Shown: positions 26,905 to 36,455 of the stretch, piece after piece
Layout: each line of letters starts with the position of its first letter
How positions within the stretch are numbered: the stretch's first letter is position 1
Source of the DNA: Saccharopolyspora gloriosae
GTDB taxonomy: Bacteria; Actinomycetota; Actinomycetes; Mycobacteriales; Pseudonocardiaceae
Direction: 5' to 3'
NCBI RefSeq assembly: GCF_022828475.1
Contig: NZ_CP059557.1
Location: forward strand, 5,379,470 to 5,443,469
Length of the DNA stretch: 64,000 nucleotides
The notes under the pieces: model-generated
Database searches by the model: none
Seen by the model: the letters and a program-made list of their open reading frames with translations, nothing else
Told to the model about the DNA's origin: nothing
Position numbers and translations under genes: made by a program

Positions 26905-27459
26905 ATGGTCATTCTTGTGATGGGTGTGGGCGGTTGTGGAAAAACGACATTAGGACGCCGGTTGGCGGATGTCATCAGGGGCAAGTTTATAGACGGTGAC
27001 GACCACCATACTGCCACTGCCATCGAGAAGATGCGGTCGGGAATGGCGCTTGATGACAACGATCGCGTACCTTGGCTACGGGAAATCAACGCTATTTCGC
27101 AACGGCATGTAGACAGAACTGTAATTGCGTGCTCCGCACTAAAACAGTGCTATCGAGACATTCTGCGCTCCAATGTACCGATGGTGTTCATTCATCTCAT
27201 CGTATCTGAAGGACTCGCCCGGAACAGACTCGACACACGCGCGTCGCATTTTTTCCCGCCGTCGCTGGTGCATTCGCAGTTCGAGACGCTAGAACTACTC
27301 AAGTCGGACGAGCAGGGAATCACCCTGAACGGCGCTTTAGAGGTTTCAGAACTCGTAGCCGAGGCTTGCACCTATCTCGAACGGCACACCAGCCTTTGGA
27401 CAGTAAATGGATCGACAACGTCTTCGTCCTCGACGCAGACGGAGGGAGGCGTTCGGTGA
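26905..27459 (+). CDS. gntK: Gluconokinase (GntK family)
   Basis: A 184-residue P-loop kinase that phosphorylates gluconate to 6-phosphogluconate. The Walker A loop is MGVGGCGKTTLG, followed by KFIDGDDHHTATAIEKMRSG and LDDNDRVPWLREINA, the family's substrate and lid motifs. The ATG at 26905 has AGAAAGG about 9 bases upstream; the GTG at 26896 is too close to that site. Its stop shares a base with the next start (TGATG). The last 20 or so residues are low-complexity (Ser/Thr) and unlike the family. Confidence 0.85.
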   Translation: MVILVMGVGGCGKTTLGRRLADVIRGKFIDGDDHHTATAIEKMRSGMALDDNDRVPWLREINAISQRHVDRTVIACSALKQCYRDILRSNVPMVFIHLIVSEGLARNRLDTRASHFFPPSLVHSQFETLELLKSDEQGITLNGALEVSELVAEACTYLERHTSLWTVNGSTTSSSSTQTEGGVR

Positions 27460-28785
27460 TGATAGGCCTTCGGCCCGTAGGGATCATCGGGGCTGGGCCG
27501 ATCGGCTCCGGCTTGACCCATAATCTGGTGCGGAATGGGATCGGGGTGGTTCTTCACAGCCGATCCTTGCAGAATCCGGCCCGGACAAAGGCGAGCACAC
27601 CAACTCCTGGACTGGTAACGGTCGCCGAGTCGATACAGACAGTGATCGATACACTGGGCACCCCACGTGTGATTATAACAGCCGTTTCTGATACCAACAC
27701 CGCGAAGGTTTTGACCGAGCTACTCGATGTGGTCGACGAGGGTGACATTGTCATCGACGTTAGCAATGCGGATGCAGTCGAAACAAGTTTGCGTCAACTC
27801 GACTACGCATATCGGGGAGCCGCTTTGCTGGCCGGCGGTCTAGCGTCGGGAGAATACGGCGCCACAAATGGCATCAGTCTCACGGTAAGCGGCGACGGAG
27901 CGGCGTACGAAAAAGTCCGAGGTATGCTGGAATCGATAGCTATGCACATCGGCGATCAGCCTTGCGTCTGTTATCTGGGTTCGGGCAGCTCCAGCCACCT
28001 AGTCAAGACAATACATAATGGTCTCGAATACTCACTCATGCAACTATTTTCTGAGATCGTTGTGGTTTTGCGCGAGCTCTGCGGAATGGGGCCCCGAACA
28101 AATAGCCGACACGCTGCGTTCCTGGAATGAGGCGATCGGGTCTTATATAGCCACCGTCGCGAGCGACGCAGCCCGAATGAAGTTTCCCGGTTGCATCAAT
28201 ATACCCCTGATGGACGTGGTGGAGGATCGCGTCGACCACAACGGCAGTGGCGCACGAGCAGCAGTGCATGCCATGTCCAGCAATATTTTCAATCCTTCGG
28301 CGGCGATCTCGATCCTGGCTCGTCTGAACAGTGATCGAGGAAGTACTGACTCCGCACGTACTCAAGGTGTTGCGGCAACACCGCCCAAATTACTGACGTC
28401 GGATCAGGCTCACGGTGCATTCGTTGATGCGATTAGTGCGTTGTATCAGGACGCATTCCGTCACCTTGGCGAGACCGCGTCACGCTCCGGCAATAGCTTC
28501 AATGCGGCAGCAGTATGGAATATCTGGAGGGGAGCCACCATCGCTTCAGCATTTCACGCTGCACTGGTCGACGACCCGATCGAATCGCGTTCGGCTACCA
28601 TTAGCGATGAATGGCGGGCGGTAGTAGCCGCTGCGGCAACAGAGAACATCGGGATTCCGATGTTGTCGGCACTGTTCAACTTTGTTGTCGCACAAAATAG
28701 TCCGTACTCGTACGCCTCTGTGCTACAGCTGATGAGACATCAACTCGGCGGCAGCCGCTACCTTCTGGTTTCGGATTGGCGCTAG
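27459..28785 (+). pseudogene. 6-phosphogluconate dehydrogenase, frameshifted
   Basis: An NAD(P)-dependent 6-phosphogluconate dehydrogenase in two frames. The first (MIGLRPVGIIGAGPIGSGLT to KTIHNGLEYSLMQLFSE) carries the Rossmann domain and the HNGLEY motif. The second begins GPEQIADTLRSWNEAIGSYI and runs to VLQLMRHQLGGSRYLLVSDW. The shift is near 28085-28095 at ATGGGGCCCC; removing one G restores the family sequence CGMGPEQIADTL. Corrected length would be about 440 residues. The catalytic GGLASGEYGA loop is present. It could be a sequencing slip, but a second complete enzyme follows, so loss is plausible. Confidence 0.75.
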
Positions 28786-28912
28786 TGCCAGCAGACTTAG
28801 CTTGAGTCCGAGGTGGCAGACGAGATCAACATAGGTCACGTAGTGATCCGATAAGCCGGGAAAATTTGTCACGCATAGTTTCCTTCTTCTTCGCAGATTG
28901 GACATCCGTACA

Positions 28913-29932
28913 ATGCAGTTGGGAATCGTCGGACTCGGCCGGATGGGCGTTGGCATCGTTCGACGGATCGTCAAGGACGGGCATACCGCGGTCGGCTTCG
29001 ACCTCAATACCTCGGCCACCGAAGCCCTTCAAGAAGACGGCATGGTCGCCGCCTACAGTCTGAAGGAGTTCGTCGCGGCGCTCGAAAAGCCACGAACCGC
29101 CTGGGTCATGGTGCCTGCTGGCGCCACTGGTGCTGTGATCGACGAACTGGCTACCGAAATGGATCCCGGCGACATCATCATCGACGGCGGAAACGGTCAC
29201 TACCATCAAGACATCAGCCGTGCGAGTCAGCTCGATGCCCAGGGTATCCACTACCTAGACATCGGTACGTCGGGAGGGGTGTTCGGCGAGAAGCGCGGGT
29301 ATTGCCTGATGATCGGAGGCGATACGGAACCTGTTGCCCGGTTGACGCCTTTGTTCGAGTCGATCGCACCTGGCTTCTCTGCAGCTCAGCGCTCTCCGAG
29401 CCTGCATGGAACGCCGTCGACGGCGGAGAACGGCTATCTCCACTGCGGGCCGGCCGGTGCCGGACACTTCGTTAAGATGATCCATAACGGAATCGAATAC
29501 GGCGCGATGGCGGCATTCGCGGAAGGTTTGAACATTATCTACAGGGCCAATATCGGGCTGGAACAGGCCGATACCACTTATTCCGCTGAAGTCACCCCTA
29601 TCGAAAACCCGGAGCACTATCGCTACGAGTTCGATAATACGCAGATTTCCGAGCTATGGCGGCGAGGTTCGGTGATCACCTCCTGGCTGCTCGATCTCGC
29701 TGCCTCCGAGCTTCATACCAGTCCGACATTGGACGACTTCGCCGGGCGTGTCTCCGACTCCGGCGAAGGACGGTGGGCGCTGGCGGCGGCGATCGATGAA
29801 GGGGTGCCCGCGCCGGTGCTCGCGTCAGCATTGTTCAGCCGGTTCTCCTCGCGCGGTGAATCCGAGTTCGCAGACAAAGTTCTCTCAGCAATGCGCAGAG
29901 CTATGGGCGGGCATGATGAAATCATCCAATGA
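28913..29932 (+). CDS. gnd: 6-phosphogluconate dehydrogenase, decarboxylating, short type
   Basis: A 339-residue enzyme of the short (about 300-340 residue) decarboxylating 6-phosphogluconate dehydrogenase group that gives ribulose 5-phosphate and CO2. Rossmann loop MQLGIVGLGRMGVGIVRRI, cofactor GFDLN, substrate loop YLDIGTSGGVFGEKRGYCLM and catalytic HFVKMIHNGIEYGAMAAFAE (Lys and His/Asn/Glu) are all present. The ATG at 28913 gives the canonical start. With gluconokinase it forms a complete two-step route from gluconate into the pentose phosphate pathway. It is also A/T-richer than neighbours. Confidence 0.88.
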   Translation: MQLGIVGLGRMGVGIVRRIVKDGHTAVGFDLNTSATEALQEDGMVAAYSLKEFVAALEKPRTAWVMVPAGATGAVIDELATEMDPGDIIIDGGNGHYHQDISRASQLDAQGIHYLDIGTSGGVFGEKRGYCLMIGGDTEPVARLTPLFESIAPGFSAAQRSPSLHGTPSTAENGYLHCGPAGAGHFVKMIHNGIEYGAMAAFAEGLNIIYRANIGLEQADTTYSAEVTPIENPEHYRYEFDNTQISELWRRGSVITSWLLDLAASELHTSPTLDDFAGRVSDSGEGRWALAAAIDEGVPAPVLASALFSRFSSRGESEFADKVLSAMRRAMGGHDEIIQ

Positions 29933-30069
29933 CCAGCTCAACCACTCAATTTTCGTGATCGTGCTGAGGGACGGCGATTTTGACTCAGATCAGCTCGAAC
30001 TTTCGTATTCGTGTTGGCTGAGATAAGCTGTCTCGGCTGAAATACGGGCGCCCGAGGATCGCTGGTAGC

Positions 30070-30590
30070 CGTGCCAGTGGCCTTCTCCCGCGACCGCCAG
30101 CGGGATGCCGGTCCGGTCGGACAGGGCGTGGATCTTGGAGCCGAGCTTGCCCCGGTCGACCGGGCCCGGACCGGTTACAGATCCCCCCTTTTCGCCCGAA
30201 GCGACGCTCCGTCCACCATCGCCCGCGACCAGTCGATCAAGCCCCGGCTCCCGAGCTCGTCCAGCACGGTCTCATGGAGTCGCCGCCACAGGCCTGCTTC
30301 GGTCCATTCCATGAATCGCCGGTGCGCGGTGGGCACCTTTACCCCGAAACTCGGCGGAAGATGTCGCCACGCACACCCGCTGGTCAGCACGAACACGATC
30401 GCCGTGAACACCGCACGATCATCCACGCGAGAACGACCACCACCCTGCGGACGAACCTGATGCGCAGGAATCAACGGCTCGACCAGACCCCACAACTCAT
30501 CAGGCACCAACCGACGCGACAACTCATCAACCATCACCCAAGATCATCCCAGCCAAGATCCAAACGAGACAACCTCTAAGAAGCCCGGCG
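30070..30590 (-). mobile_element. IS5-family element remnant
   Basis: The right part of an IS5/IS427-like element. The transposase N-terminus and its start of the second frame are present, but the catalytic second half is gone beyond about 30070. The right end near 30560-30584 (leftward reading AGAGGTTGTCTCGTTTGGAT) resembles the terminal repeat of such elements. No left end or matching target duplication is visible. It borders the gluconate patch and the tRNA scar. Confidence 0.65.
30175..30534 (-). pseudogene. IS5-family transposase, truncated
   Basis: The first frame reads MVDELSRRLVPDELWGLVEP, then GGGRSRVDDRAVFTAIVFVL and SGCAWRHLPPSFGVKVPTAH, matching the N-terminal half of IS5 transposases. 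It ends at a stop after SLRAKRGDL. In the next frame the protein continues SVTGPGPVDRGKLGSKIHAL and SDRTGIPLAVA. The join sits at AAAAGGGGGG, the kind of run where this IS group makes its transposase by frameshifting. The DDE end is absent, so it is not functional. Confidence 0.7.
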
Positions 30591-30747
30591 ATGGCGCGTA
30601 GGGAAACCAACCCACGACGACGCACCCAATACAGCTGGGCACAGGCGCGCAGAACGAATCCTCCCAAAATCCTCCCATCAGCGCCCCGAACAGCGCTTCG
30701 AGTCCACAAAGGACATATCTGCAAGATCATCGTCACTCAAGCAAAAA

Positions 30748-30784
30748 GCCCGCTGACCTGGACGTTCGATCCAGATCAGCGGGC
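30748..30784 (-). terminator. Rho-independent terminator downstream of tRNA-Val
   Basis: GCCCGCTGA-CTGGA pairs with TCCAG-TCAGCGGGC (30748-30784) with one internal mismatch. Read leftward the hairpin is followed by TTTTTG. It terminates leftward transcription and was the original terminator of tRNA-Val before the insertion at the tRNA 3' end. Confidence 0.8.
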
Positions 30785-30794
30785 CTCTCGTGGA

Positions 30795-30837
30795 GTGGGC
30801 GCAGTTGGGTTCGAACCAACGACCCCTTGCTTGTAAG
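30795..30837 (-). repeat. Duplicate of the tRNA-Val 3' end (att copy)
   Basis: 43 bases that repeat 31036-31078 with two differences. The two changes pair with each other in the T-stem (GTTGG/CCAAC against GCTGG/CCAGC), so both versions came from working tRNA genes. This copy adjoins the terminator and is thus the chromosome's own old 3' end. It is the expected product of site-specific integration into a tRNA. Confidence 0.75.
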
Positions 30838-30950
30838 TCGGCGAACCGGGTCGCAGTCGAGACGTAGAGCTCGATGGTCTTGGGGGACTTGTTCTCGCGC
30901 TTCAGGGCCTTGCCGTAGTCCCGGATCAGCCCGTCCCACTGCTCCTGCAT
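30838..30950 (-). pseudogene. Tyrosine integrase N-terminal fragment
   Basis: About 38 codons: MQEQWDGLIRDYGKALKREN, then KSPKTIELYVSTATRFADL. This is the start of the SAM-like core-binding domain of a tyrosine integrase. At FADL it runs straight into the tRNA 3' duplicate, so the catalytic domain is missing. It is a leftover of the element that once used this tRNA. Confidence 0.65.
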
Positions 30951-31035
30951 GGGGCAAAATTAAGGGCTCGCTGTGCGCTGTGCAAGCGGAGCACCCCTCG
31001 CATGAAACCCTGTTTTCGCTGTTCAGAGGACTAAG

Positions 31036-31078
31036 GTGGGCGCAGCTGGGTTCGAACCAGCGACCCCTTGCTTGTAAG
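31036..31078 (-). repeat. att copy within tRNA-Val
   Basis: The 43-base stretch from the anticodon loop to one base past the tRNA 3' end, matching 30795-30837. It marks the crossover region of the old integration event. Only about 200 bases now separate the two copies. Confidence 0.75.
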
Positions 31079-31108
31079 GCAAGTGCTCTTCCGCTGAGCT
31101 ATGCGCCC
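31037..31108 (-). tRNA. tRNA-Val (anticodon TAC)
   Basis: A 72-base tRNA that folds fully: acceptor GGGCGCA/TGCGCCC, D-arm GCTC..GAGC, anticodon stem CTTGC/GCAAG with loop CTTACAA (anticodon TAC, valine) and T-arm GCTGG/CCAGC with TTCGAAC. The discriminator is A and CCA is not encoded. The 3' half was supplied by an integrated element, as shown by the duplicate at 30795-30837. Confidence 0.93.
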
Positions 31109-31179
31109 CGAGTGGTGGCCGTCCGGAGATCAACCGCACACCGGCCGGATCACTGTACCGGTTCGGCCACCACCGGTTG

Positions 31180-31644
31180 TCACGCGGCCAGTTCGGCCAG
31201 CGCCTTCTTCCACACGTTCTGGTCGCGAGCCTCGCCGGGCTGGTTGACCTCGGCGAACCGCACCTTGCCCGCGGTGTCGATCAGGAACGTGCCGCGCAGC
31301 GCCATCCCGGCCTGCTCGTGGAACACGCCGTAGGCCTTGGCGACCTCGCCGTGCGGCCAGAAGTCCGACAGCAGCGGGAACGTGTAGCCCTGCTGCTCCG
31401 CCCAGGCCTTCAGCGCGAACGGGGTGTCCACCGACACGCCCAGCACCTGCACCTGGTCGTTCTGGAAGTCGGCCAGGTCGTCACGAACCTGGCACAGCTC
31501 GCCCTGGCAGACCCCGCTGAACGCGAACGGGTAAAAGACGAGCAGCACGTTCTTGCTGCCCTTGAAGCTGGACAAGGAGACCTGCTCCTTGTTGAAGTCC
31601 GGCAGCGTGAAGTCCGGAGCGTCGGCGCCGACCTCGAGCGTCAT
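31180..31644 (-). CDS. ahpE: Peroxiredoxin, AhpE family
   Basis: A 154-residue peroxiredoxin that reduces hydrogen and organic peroxides in the cytosol. The peroxidatic Cys46 is in YPFAFSGVCQGEL, followed by the Arg of QVRDD. Cys51 is an extra cysteine five residues later. Mycobacterial AhpE is a 1-Cys enzyme, so Cys51 could act as a resolving residue here; that is inference. GAAGGG precedes the ATG. It neighbours DUF3052 and aceE, a common actinobacterial order. Confidence 0.9.
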   Translation of the reverse strand: MTLEVGADAPDFTLPDFNKEQVSLSSFKGSKNVLLVFYPFAFSGVCQGELCQVRDDLADFQNDQVQVLGVSVDTPFALKAWAEQQGYTFPLLSDFWPHGEVAKAYGVFHEQAGMALRGTFLIDTAGKVRFAEVNQPGEARDQNVWKKALAELAA

Positions 31645-31783
31645 GCGCGCACCCTTCTGTTCGACCTGTGCACGTACGCCGCCGAACCTACACCGATCAC
31701 ACAGACCCGGGCACCGGTGGCGGGTGGCCACCGGTGCCCGGGACGTTGGGATCGGCGATCCGCTCGGCTCAAGGCCGAGCTCG

Positions 31784-32218
31784 TCAGCGCTTGGACTTGG
31801 CCTTGCGGTAAGCGAGCCTGGTACCCATCCAGGCTTCCCCCAGACTCGCGTTCGAGGTCTGGGCCAGGTTGGACGTGGACGCTGCCTCGGCGATGTCACT
31901 GGGCTCCACGTAACCGTCACGGCCGGTCTTCGGCGTCAACACCCAGATCACCCCCTCATCGGCAAGAGGCGTCATCACGTCGAGGAGCGTATCCGTGAGA
32001 TCACCGTCGTCGTCCCGCCACCACAGCAGTACGACGTCGACGACCTCGTCGGCATCCTCATCGAGCAGTTCGCTCCCGCAACGCTCCTCGATCGCGGCAC
32101 GTGCGGCGTCATCGACGTCCTCGTCCCAACCGATCTCCTGAACGACCATCTCCGGCTCGATGTCGAGCCTGTCGGCGACGTCGACTTCGCTCTTGCCGGC
32201 GTCTCCCGCGGCGACCAC
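31784..32218 (-). CDS. DUF3052 family protein
   Basis: A 144-residue acidic protein of the actinobacterial DUF3052 family. Signatures: PEMVVQEIGWDEDVDDAARA, VVDVVLLWWRDDDGDLTDTL and GVIWVLTPKTGRDGYVEPSD, then QTSNASLGEAWMGTRL. Its function is not established. I took the GTG at 32218 with GGAGGAG 10 bases upstream; the frame extends to 32377 without support. It is divergent from aceE, sharing the intergenic promoter region, a conserved arrangement. Confidence 0.85.
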   Translation of the reverse strand: MVAAGDAGKSEVDVADRLDIEPEMVVQEIGWDEDVDDAARAAIEERCGSELLDEDADEVVDVVLLWWRDDDGDLTDTLLDVMTPLADEGVIWVLTPKTGRDGYVEPSDIAEAASTSNLAQTSNASLGEAWMGTRLAYRKAKSKR

Positions 32219-32510
32219 GGCGTTCTCACTCCTCCAATGCAGGCGGTGCGGTGCGAACACCACACCCAGGTTGGGCAGATCTGGCCGATAGCGAACACTG
32301 CGAACCGCTTCCGGCGCAACTGCTGGGCGCACGACACGCCGGTATCCGGCGTGGAACTCGACTGTAGGCGCCCACATCCAGGTCAGGCTAGAACGGTACC
32401 GCCATGTAATGACCGCGGTTCACGCAGCGGCCACGAAGATGGGGGACGATGGCACGTGTTGGGCGTCACCCAAGCCCGCGACAAGCACCGTACGCAGTCG
32501 AGGAGTTCCT

Positions 32511-35279
32511 TTGCCCGCGCAGAACAACGACGTCGGCGGCACCCCGCAACGGGTGCGGGTCATCCGAGACGGTCTCGCCTCGCATCTCCCGGACATCGAT
32601 CCGGAGGAAACCGAAGAATGGTTGCAGTCGTTCGACACGATGCTCGGTGAAGCCGGCCAGCAGCGCGCCCGCTACCTGATGCTCCGGCTGCTGCAGCGCG
32701 CACGGGAAGGCGGCGTCGGCGTTCCGTCGCTGACCAGCACGGACTACGTGAACACCATCGCCACCGAGCAAGAGCCGTGGTTCCCCGGCGACGAGGAGAC
32801 CGAACGCCGGTACCGCGCGTGGATGCGGTGGAACGCCGCAATGATGGTGCATCGCGCACAGCGGCCCGGTATCGGCGTCGGCGGGCACATCTCCTCCTTC
32901 GCCTCCTCGGCGAGTCTCTACGAAGTCGGGTTCAACTGGTTCTTCCGCGGCAAGGACCATCCGGGCGGCGGCGACCACCTCTACATCCAGGGCCACGCCT
33001 CCCCCGGCATCTACGCCCGCGCCTTCCTCGAAGGTCGGCTGACCACCGACCAGCTGGACGGATTCCGCCAAGAGCACTCGCACGCGGGTCCCGGCGGCGG
33101 ACTGCCGTCCTATCCGCATCCGCGGCTGATGCCGGACTTCTGGGAGTTCCCCACGGTGTCGATGGGCCTCGGGCCGATGAACGCGATCTTCCAGGCGCGG
33201 TTCAACCGCTACTTGCACGACCGCGGCATCAAGGACACCAGTCAGCAACGGGTGTGGGCGTTCCTCGGCGACGGCGAGATGAACGAGCCCGAGTCGCGCG
33301 GCCTGTTGCACGTGGCGGCGAATGAGGGCCTGGACAACCTGACCTTCGTGGTCAACTGCAACTTGCAGCAACTCGATGGGCCGGTGCGCGGCAACGGGAA
33401 GATCGTCCAGGAGCTGGAGGCGTTCTTCCGCGGCGCCGGCTGGAACGTCATCAAGGTCGTCTGGGGCCGCGAGTGGGACTCGCTGCTGCACGCCGACCGG
33501 GACGGCGCGCTGGTCAACCTCATGAACACCACGCCCGACGGCGATTACCAGACCTACAAGGCAAACGACGGCGCCTTCGTCCGCGAACACTTCTTCGGCC
33601 GCGACCCGCGGACCAAGGACATGGTCAAGGACCTCACCGACGACCAGGTGTGGGCGCTGCGCCGCGGCGGCCACGACTACCGGAAGGTCTACGCGGCGTA
33701 CAAGGCCGCGACCGAGCACCACGGGCAGCCGACGGTCATCCTCGCCAAGACGATCAAGGGCTACGGCCTCGGGCCGCACTTCGAAGGCCGCAACGCCACG
33801 CATCAGATGAAGAAGATGACCCCGGACGACCTGAAGTTGTTCCGGGACAGCCTGCGGATCCCGATCACCGACGAGCAGCTCGACGCCGACCCCTACCTGC
33901 CGCCCTACTACCACCCGGGCGAGGACTCGCCGGAGGTCCAGTACCTGCACGAACGCCGGAAACGGCTCGGTGGTTACCTGCCGGAGCGGCGGGTGAAGGC
34001 GAAACCGCTCGTGCTGCCGGGCGACAAGGTCTACGACGTGATCCGGCGCGGCTCCGGCAAGCAGGAGGTCGCCACCACCATGGCGTTCGTCCGGCTGCTC
34101 AAGGACCTCGCCAAGGACCCCGAAGTGGGGCCGCGCATCGTGCCGATCATCCCGGACGAGGCGCGGACCTTCGGGATGGACTCGATGTTCCCGTCGCAGA
34201 AGATCTACAACCCGCAGGGCCAGTCGTACACGCCGGTCGACTACCGGCTGATGCTGGCGTACCGGGAGAGCGAGCAGGGCCAGATCCTGCACGAGGGCAT
34301 CAACGAGGCCGGTTCGAGCGCGTCGTTCACGGCCGCGGGCACGTCCTACGCCACCCACGGCGAACCGATGATCCCGATCTACATCTTCTACTCGATGTTC
34401 GGGTTCCAGCGCACCGGCGACAGCCTGTGGGCCGCCGGGGACCAGATGGCGCGCGGATTCCTGCTCGGCGCGACCGCCGGGCGCACCACGCTCACCGGTG
34501 AGGGACTGCAGCACGCCGACGGTCATTCGCTGCTGCTGGCGGCGACGAACCCGGCAGTGGTCACCTACGACCCGGCGTGGGCGTTCGAGCTGGCGCACAT
34601 CGTCAAGGACGGTCTGCGGCGGATGTACGGCGAGGATGCGGAGAACGTCTATTACTACTTGACGATCTACAACGAGCCGTATCAGCAGCCCGCCGAACCG
34701 GACGGGATCGACGTGGACGGGCTGCTGCGCGGCCTGTACCTGTTCCGCCGGGGTTCGGCGGGATCCGCTCCCGCGCAGATCCTCACCTCGGGTGTGGCGA
34801 TGCCGGAGGCGTTGCGGGCGCAGCAGATCCTCGCCGAGGACTGGGATGTGCGGGCCGACGTGTGGTCCGCGACGTCTTGGACGGAACTGCGGCGCGAAGC
34901 CGAGGCCGTGGATCGCCACAACCTGCTCAACCCGGACGCGGAACCGGAGGTGCCGTACGTGACCCGGGCGCTGGCGAACGCCGACGGCCCGGTGGTCGCG
35001 GTCAGCGACTGGATGCGCGCCGTGCCGGATCTGATCCGCTCATGGGTGCCGGGAGACATGGTGAGCCTGGGCGCGGACGGGTTCGGGTTCTCCGACACCC
35101 GTCCGGCGGCACGCCGGGTGTTCCTGGTGGACGCGGAGTCCACGGTGGTCGCCACGCTCTCGGCGCTGGCCCGCAGCGGCGTGGTCGCCCGGTCCACCGT
35201 CGCGGAGGCCACTCGCCGGTATCAACTGGACGACGTGCGGGCGGCGGGGCCGCAGACCTCCGAGTCCGGCGACGCCTGA
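32511..35279 (+). CDS. aceE: Pyruvate dehydrogenase E1, homodimeric type
   Basis: A 922-residue thiamine-diphosphate enzyme that decarboxylates pyruvate for acetyl-CoA formation. Family regions: [20 protein letters not shown], the ThDP motif [14 protein letters not shown] with [20 protein letters not shown], and [19 protein letters not shown] in the C-terminal half. Length matches the homodimeric AceE class. The start is a TTG at 32511 with AGGAG 5 bases upstream, and the frame from 32409 includes promoter sequence. The E2/E3 genes are not in the window, which is normal for actinobacteria. Confidence 0.95.
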   Translation: MPAQNNDVGGTPQRVRVIRDGLASHLPDIDPEETEEWLQSFDTMLGEAGQQRARYLMLRLLQRAREGGVGVPSLTSTDYVNTIATEQEPWFPGDEETERRYRAWMRWNAAMMVHRAQRPGIGVGGHISSFASSASLYEVGFNWFFRGKDHPGGGDHLYIQGHASPGIYARAFLEGRLTTDQLDGFRQEHSHAGPGGGLPSYPHPRLMPDFWEFPTVSMGLGPMNAIFQARFNRYLHDRGIKDTSQQRVWAFLGDGEMNEPESRGLLHVAANEGLDNLTFVVNCNLQQLDGPVRGNGKIVQELEAFFRGAGWNVIKVVWGREWDSLLHADRDGALVNLMNTTPDGDYQTYKANDGAFVREHFFGRDPRTKDMVKDLTDDQVWALRRGGHDYRKVYAAYKAATEHHGQPTVILAKTIKGYGLGPHFEGRNATHQMKKMTPDDLKLFRDSLRIPITDEQLDADPYLPPYYHPGEDSPEVQYLHERRKRLGGYLPERRVKAKPLVLPGDKVYDVIRRGSGKQEVATTMAFVRLLKDLAKDPEVGPRIVPIIPDEARTFGMDSMFPSQKIYNPQGQSYTPVDYRLMLAYRESEQGQILHEGINEAGSSASFTAAGTSYATHGEPMIPIYIFYSMFGFQRTGDSLWAAGDQMARGFLLGATAGRTTLTGEGLQHADGHSLLLAATNPAVVTYDPAWAFELAHIVKDGLRRMYGEDAENVYYYLTIYNEPYQQPAEPDGIDVDGLLRGLYLFRRGSAGSAPAQILTSGVAMPEALRAQQILAEDWDVRADVWSATSWTELRREAEAVDRHNLLNPDAEPEVPYVTRALANADGPVVAVSDWMRAVPDLIRSWVPGDMVSLGADGFGFSDTRPAARRVFLVDAESTVVATLSALARSGVVARSTVAEATRRYQLDDVRAAGPQTSESGDA

Positions 35280-35300
35280 CGACCGGGTGGCTCCGACACC

Positions 35301-35361
35301 CTGAACGAACCGGTACGCGTCGAGCGGACCGTCCGAGAGGGCGGTCCGTTCGCGCGTTCAG
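35301..35361. terminator. Nested hairpin terminator between aceE and ribM
   Basis: CGGACCG (35325-35331) pairs with CGGTCCG (35342-35348). Outside it CTGAACG (35301-35307) pairs with CGTTCAG (35355-35361). The nested stems lie between two convergent genes and could terminate in both directions. Confidence 0.6.
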
Positions 35362-35365
35362 CGGG

Positions 35366-36004
35366 TCATGCTCGGGCCGCGGCGAGGCTCTGGGTCCGGG
35401 CGGTGCGGTTCCAGCTCCACCAGCCGTGGATCACCAGCCCGGCGAACACCACGTAGATCGCGGCGCTGAAGTAGAGCCCGGAAGCCAGCTGCAACGGCAC
35501 GCCGACCGCGTCAACGGCCAGCCACACCAACCAGAACTCCACGAGCCCGCGCCCCTGCGCCCAGAACGCGACGGCCGTGCCGACGAAGATCCAAGCATCC
35601 GGCCACGGCGCCCAGGACGCGTCCATCGCGGTGAGCAGCGCGGCGAAACCCGTCGTGGCCGCGGCCAGCACGCCCAGCAGCACCAGGCGTTCCCGCACGC
35701 TGCCCTTGCGCACCGCGACGCCGTAGACCGGGTCGCTGCGATGGCTCCAAGCCCACCAGCCGTACACGGAGATCAGCAGGATCACGATCTGCCGCACCGC
35801 GAGGCCGCCGAGTTCCGCCGAGGCGTACACGGCGAACAGCAGCACCGTCGCTGTCACCTGCACCGGCCAGGTGGCCAGGGTGCGCCGTTGCGCGAGGAAG
35901 ACGACTGCCAGCGCACACAGCTGCCCCACCAGCTCGGCCCAGGAGATCTGCTGGCCCAGCACGGTGATTCCGTTGCCGAGCACCCATTCCGCGACAGCCC
36001 GCAC
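35366..36004 (-). CDS. ribM: Riboflavin transporter, PnuC family (RibM/PnuX)
   Basis: A 212-residue membrane protein with the 7-helix PnuC fold. Helices include LCALAVVFLAQRRTLATWPV, IVILLISVYGWWAWSHR and LYFSAAIYVVFAGLVIHGWW. PnuC proteins carry vitamins: PnuC itself nicotinamide riboside, PnuX/RibM riboflavin. The FMN riboswitch upstream decides for riboflavin. The GTG at 36004 follows GGGAGGAG by 6 bases. An in-frame extension to 36268 is the riboswitch itself and not protein. FMN should repress it. Confidence 0.85.
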   Translation of the reverse strand: MRAVAEWVLGNGITVLGQQISWAELVGQLCALAVVFLAQRRTLATWPVQVTATVLLFAVYASAELGGLAVRQIVILLISVYGWWAWSHRSDPVYGVAVRKGSVRERLVLLGVLAAATTGFAALLTAMDASWAPWPDAWIFVGTAVAFWAQGRGLVEFWLVWLAVDAVGVPLQLASGLYFSAAIYVVFAGLVIHGWWSWNRTARTQSLAAARA

Positions 36005-36098
36005 AACCCACTCCTCCCAGCCGGTCCTGGCACCGGGGCTGAGCGGGAACGCGGCGGCCACCGGTGCCACGCATGGCGACCGGTCGCGGTCGAGTGCC

Positions 36099-36245
36099 CG
36101 TGCGCCGCCTCCCATCCGGACTGTCACCGTCGGTTCCGGAGTTCCACCGGATCGGCCGGAACCTCCTGACCGGGATCGGCCGGGAGGCACCGGTTCGCGG
36201 ACTGTCACCGCCGGTTCGGAATTGCACCGAGCCCCGGAGCGCACG
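36099..36245 (-). promoter_or_regulatory. FMN riboswitch (RFN element)
   Basis: Read leftward, the stretch has the RFN architecture. P1 is CGTGCGC (36245-36239) with GCGCACG (36105-36099). The first half contains GGTGCAATTCCGAACC and CGGCGGTGACAGTCCGCG; the second GGTGGAACTCCGGAACC, CGACGGTGACAGTCCGGATG and GGGAGGCGGCG. Those conserved boxes are diagnostic for FMN-binding aptamers. It ends 94 bases before the ribM start, with room for a ribosome-site-sequestering platform. Confidence 0.9.
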
Positions 36246-36455
36246 ACGTTTCGTACTGCTGTCAACATCGTCGGTCGCCGAGCTTGTTCCGCGGTCCTGT
36301 CGTGGTTCGAATCACAACGGACGAATCTTCGATCAGGTGATCGAACAGGGGTGCGAGGCGGAGTAGACTCGGTGATCGCAGGTTGAATCGATCAGACGGC
36401 AGCAATCGATCAGACGGCAGGGCGAGGAACGCTCGACGCGAAGGGGGTAGGCCCG

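Noticed and set aside
30827-31333. Rightward frame over the tRNA-Val region
   Set aside because: It runs across a tRNA and the ahpE 3' end on the other strand and has no protein-like features.
32466-34919. 817-codon open frame on the - strand opposite aceE
   Set aside because: High-GC shadow of aceE. The + strand has the AceE motifs throughout; the shadow has no domain and no ribosome site.
36005-36268. N-terminal extension of the PnuC-family protein
   Set aside because: The stretch is an FMN riboswitch and the transporter starts at GTG 36004 with a strong ribosome site.
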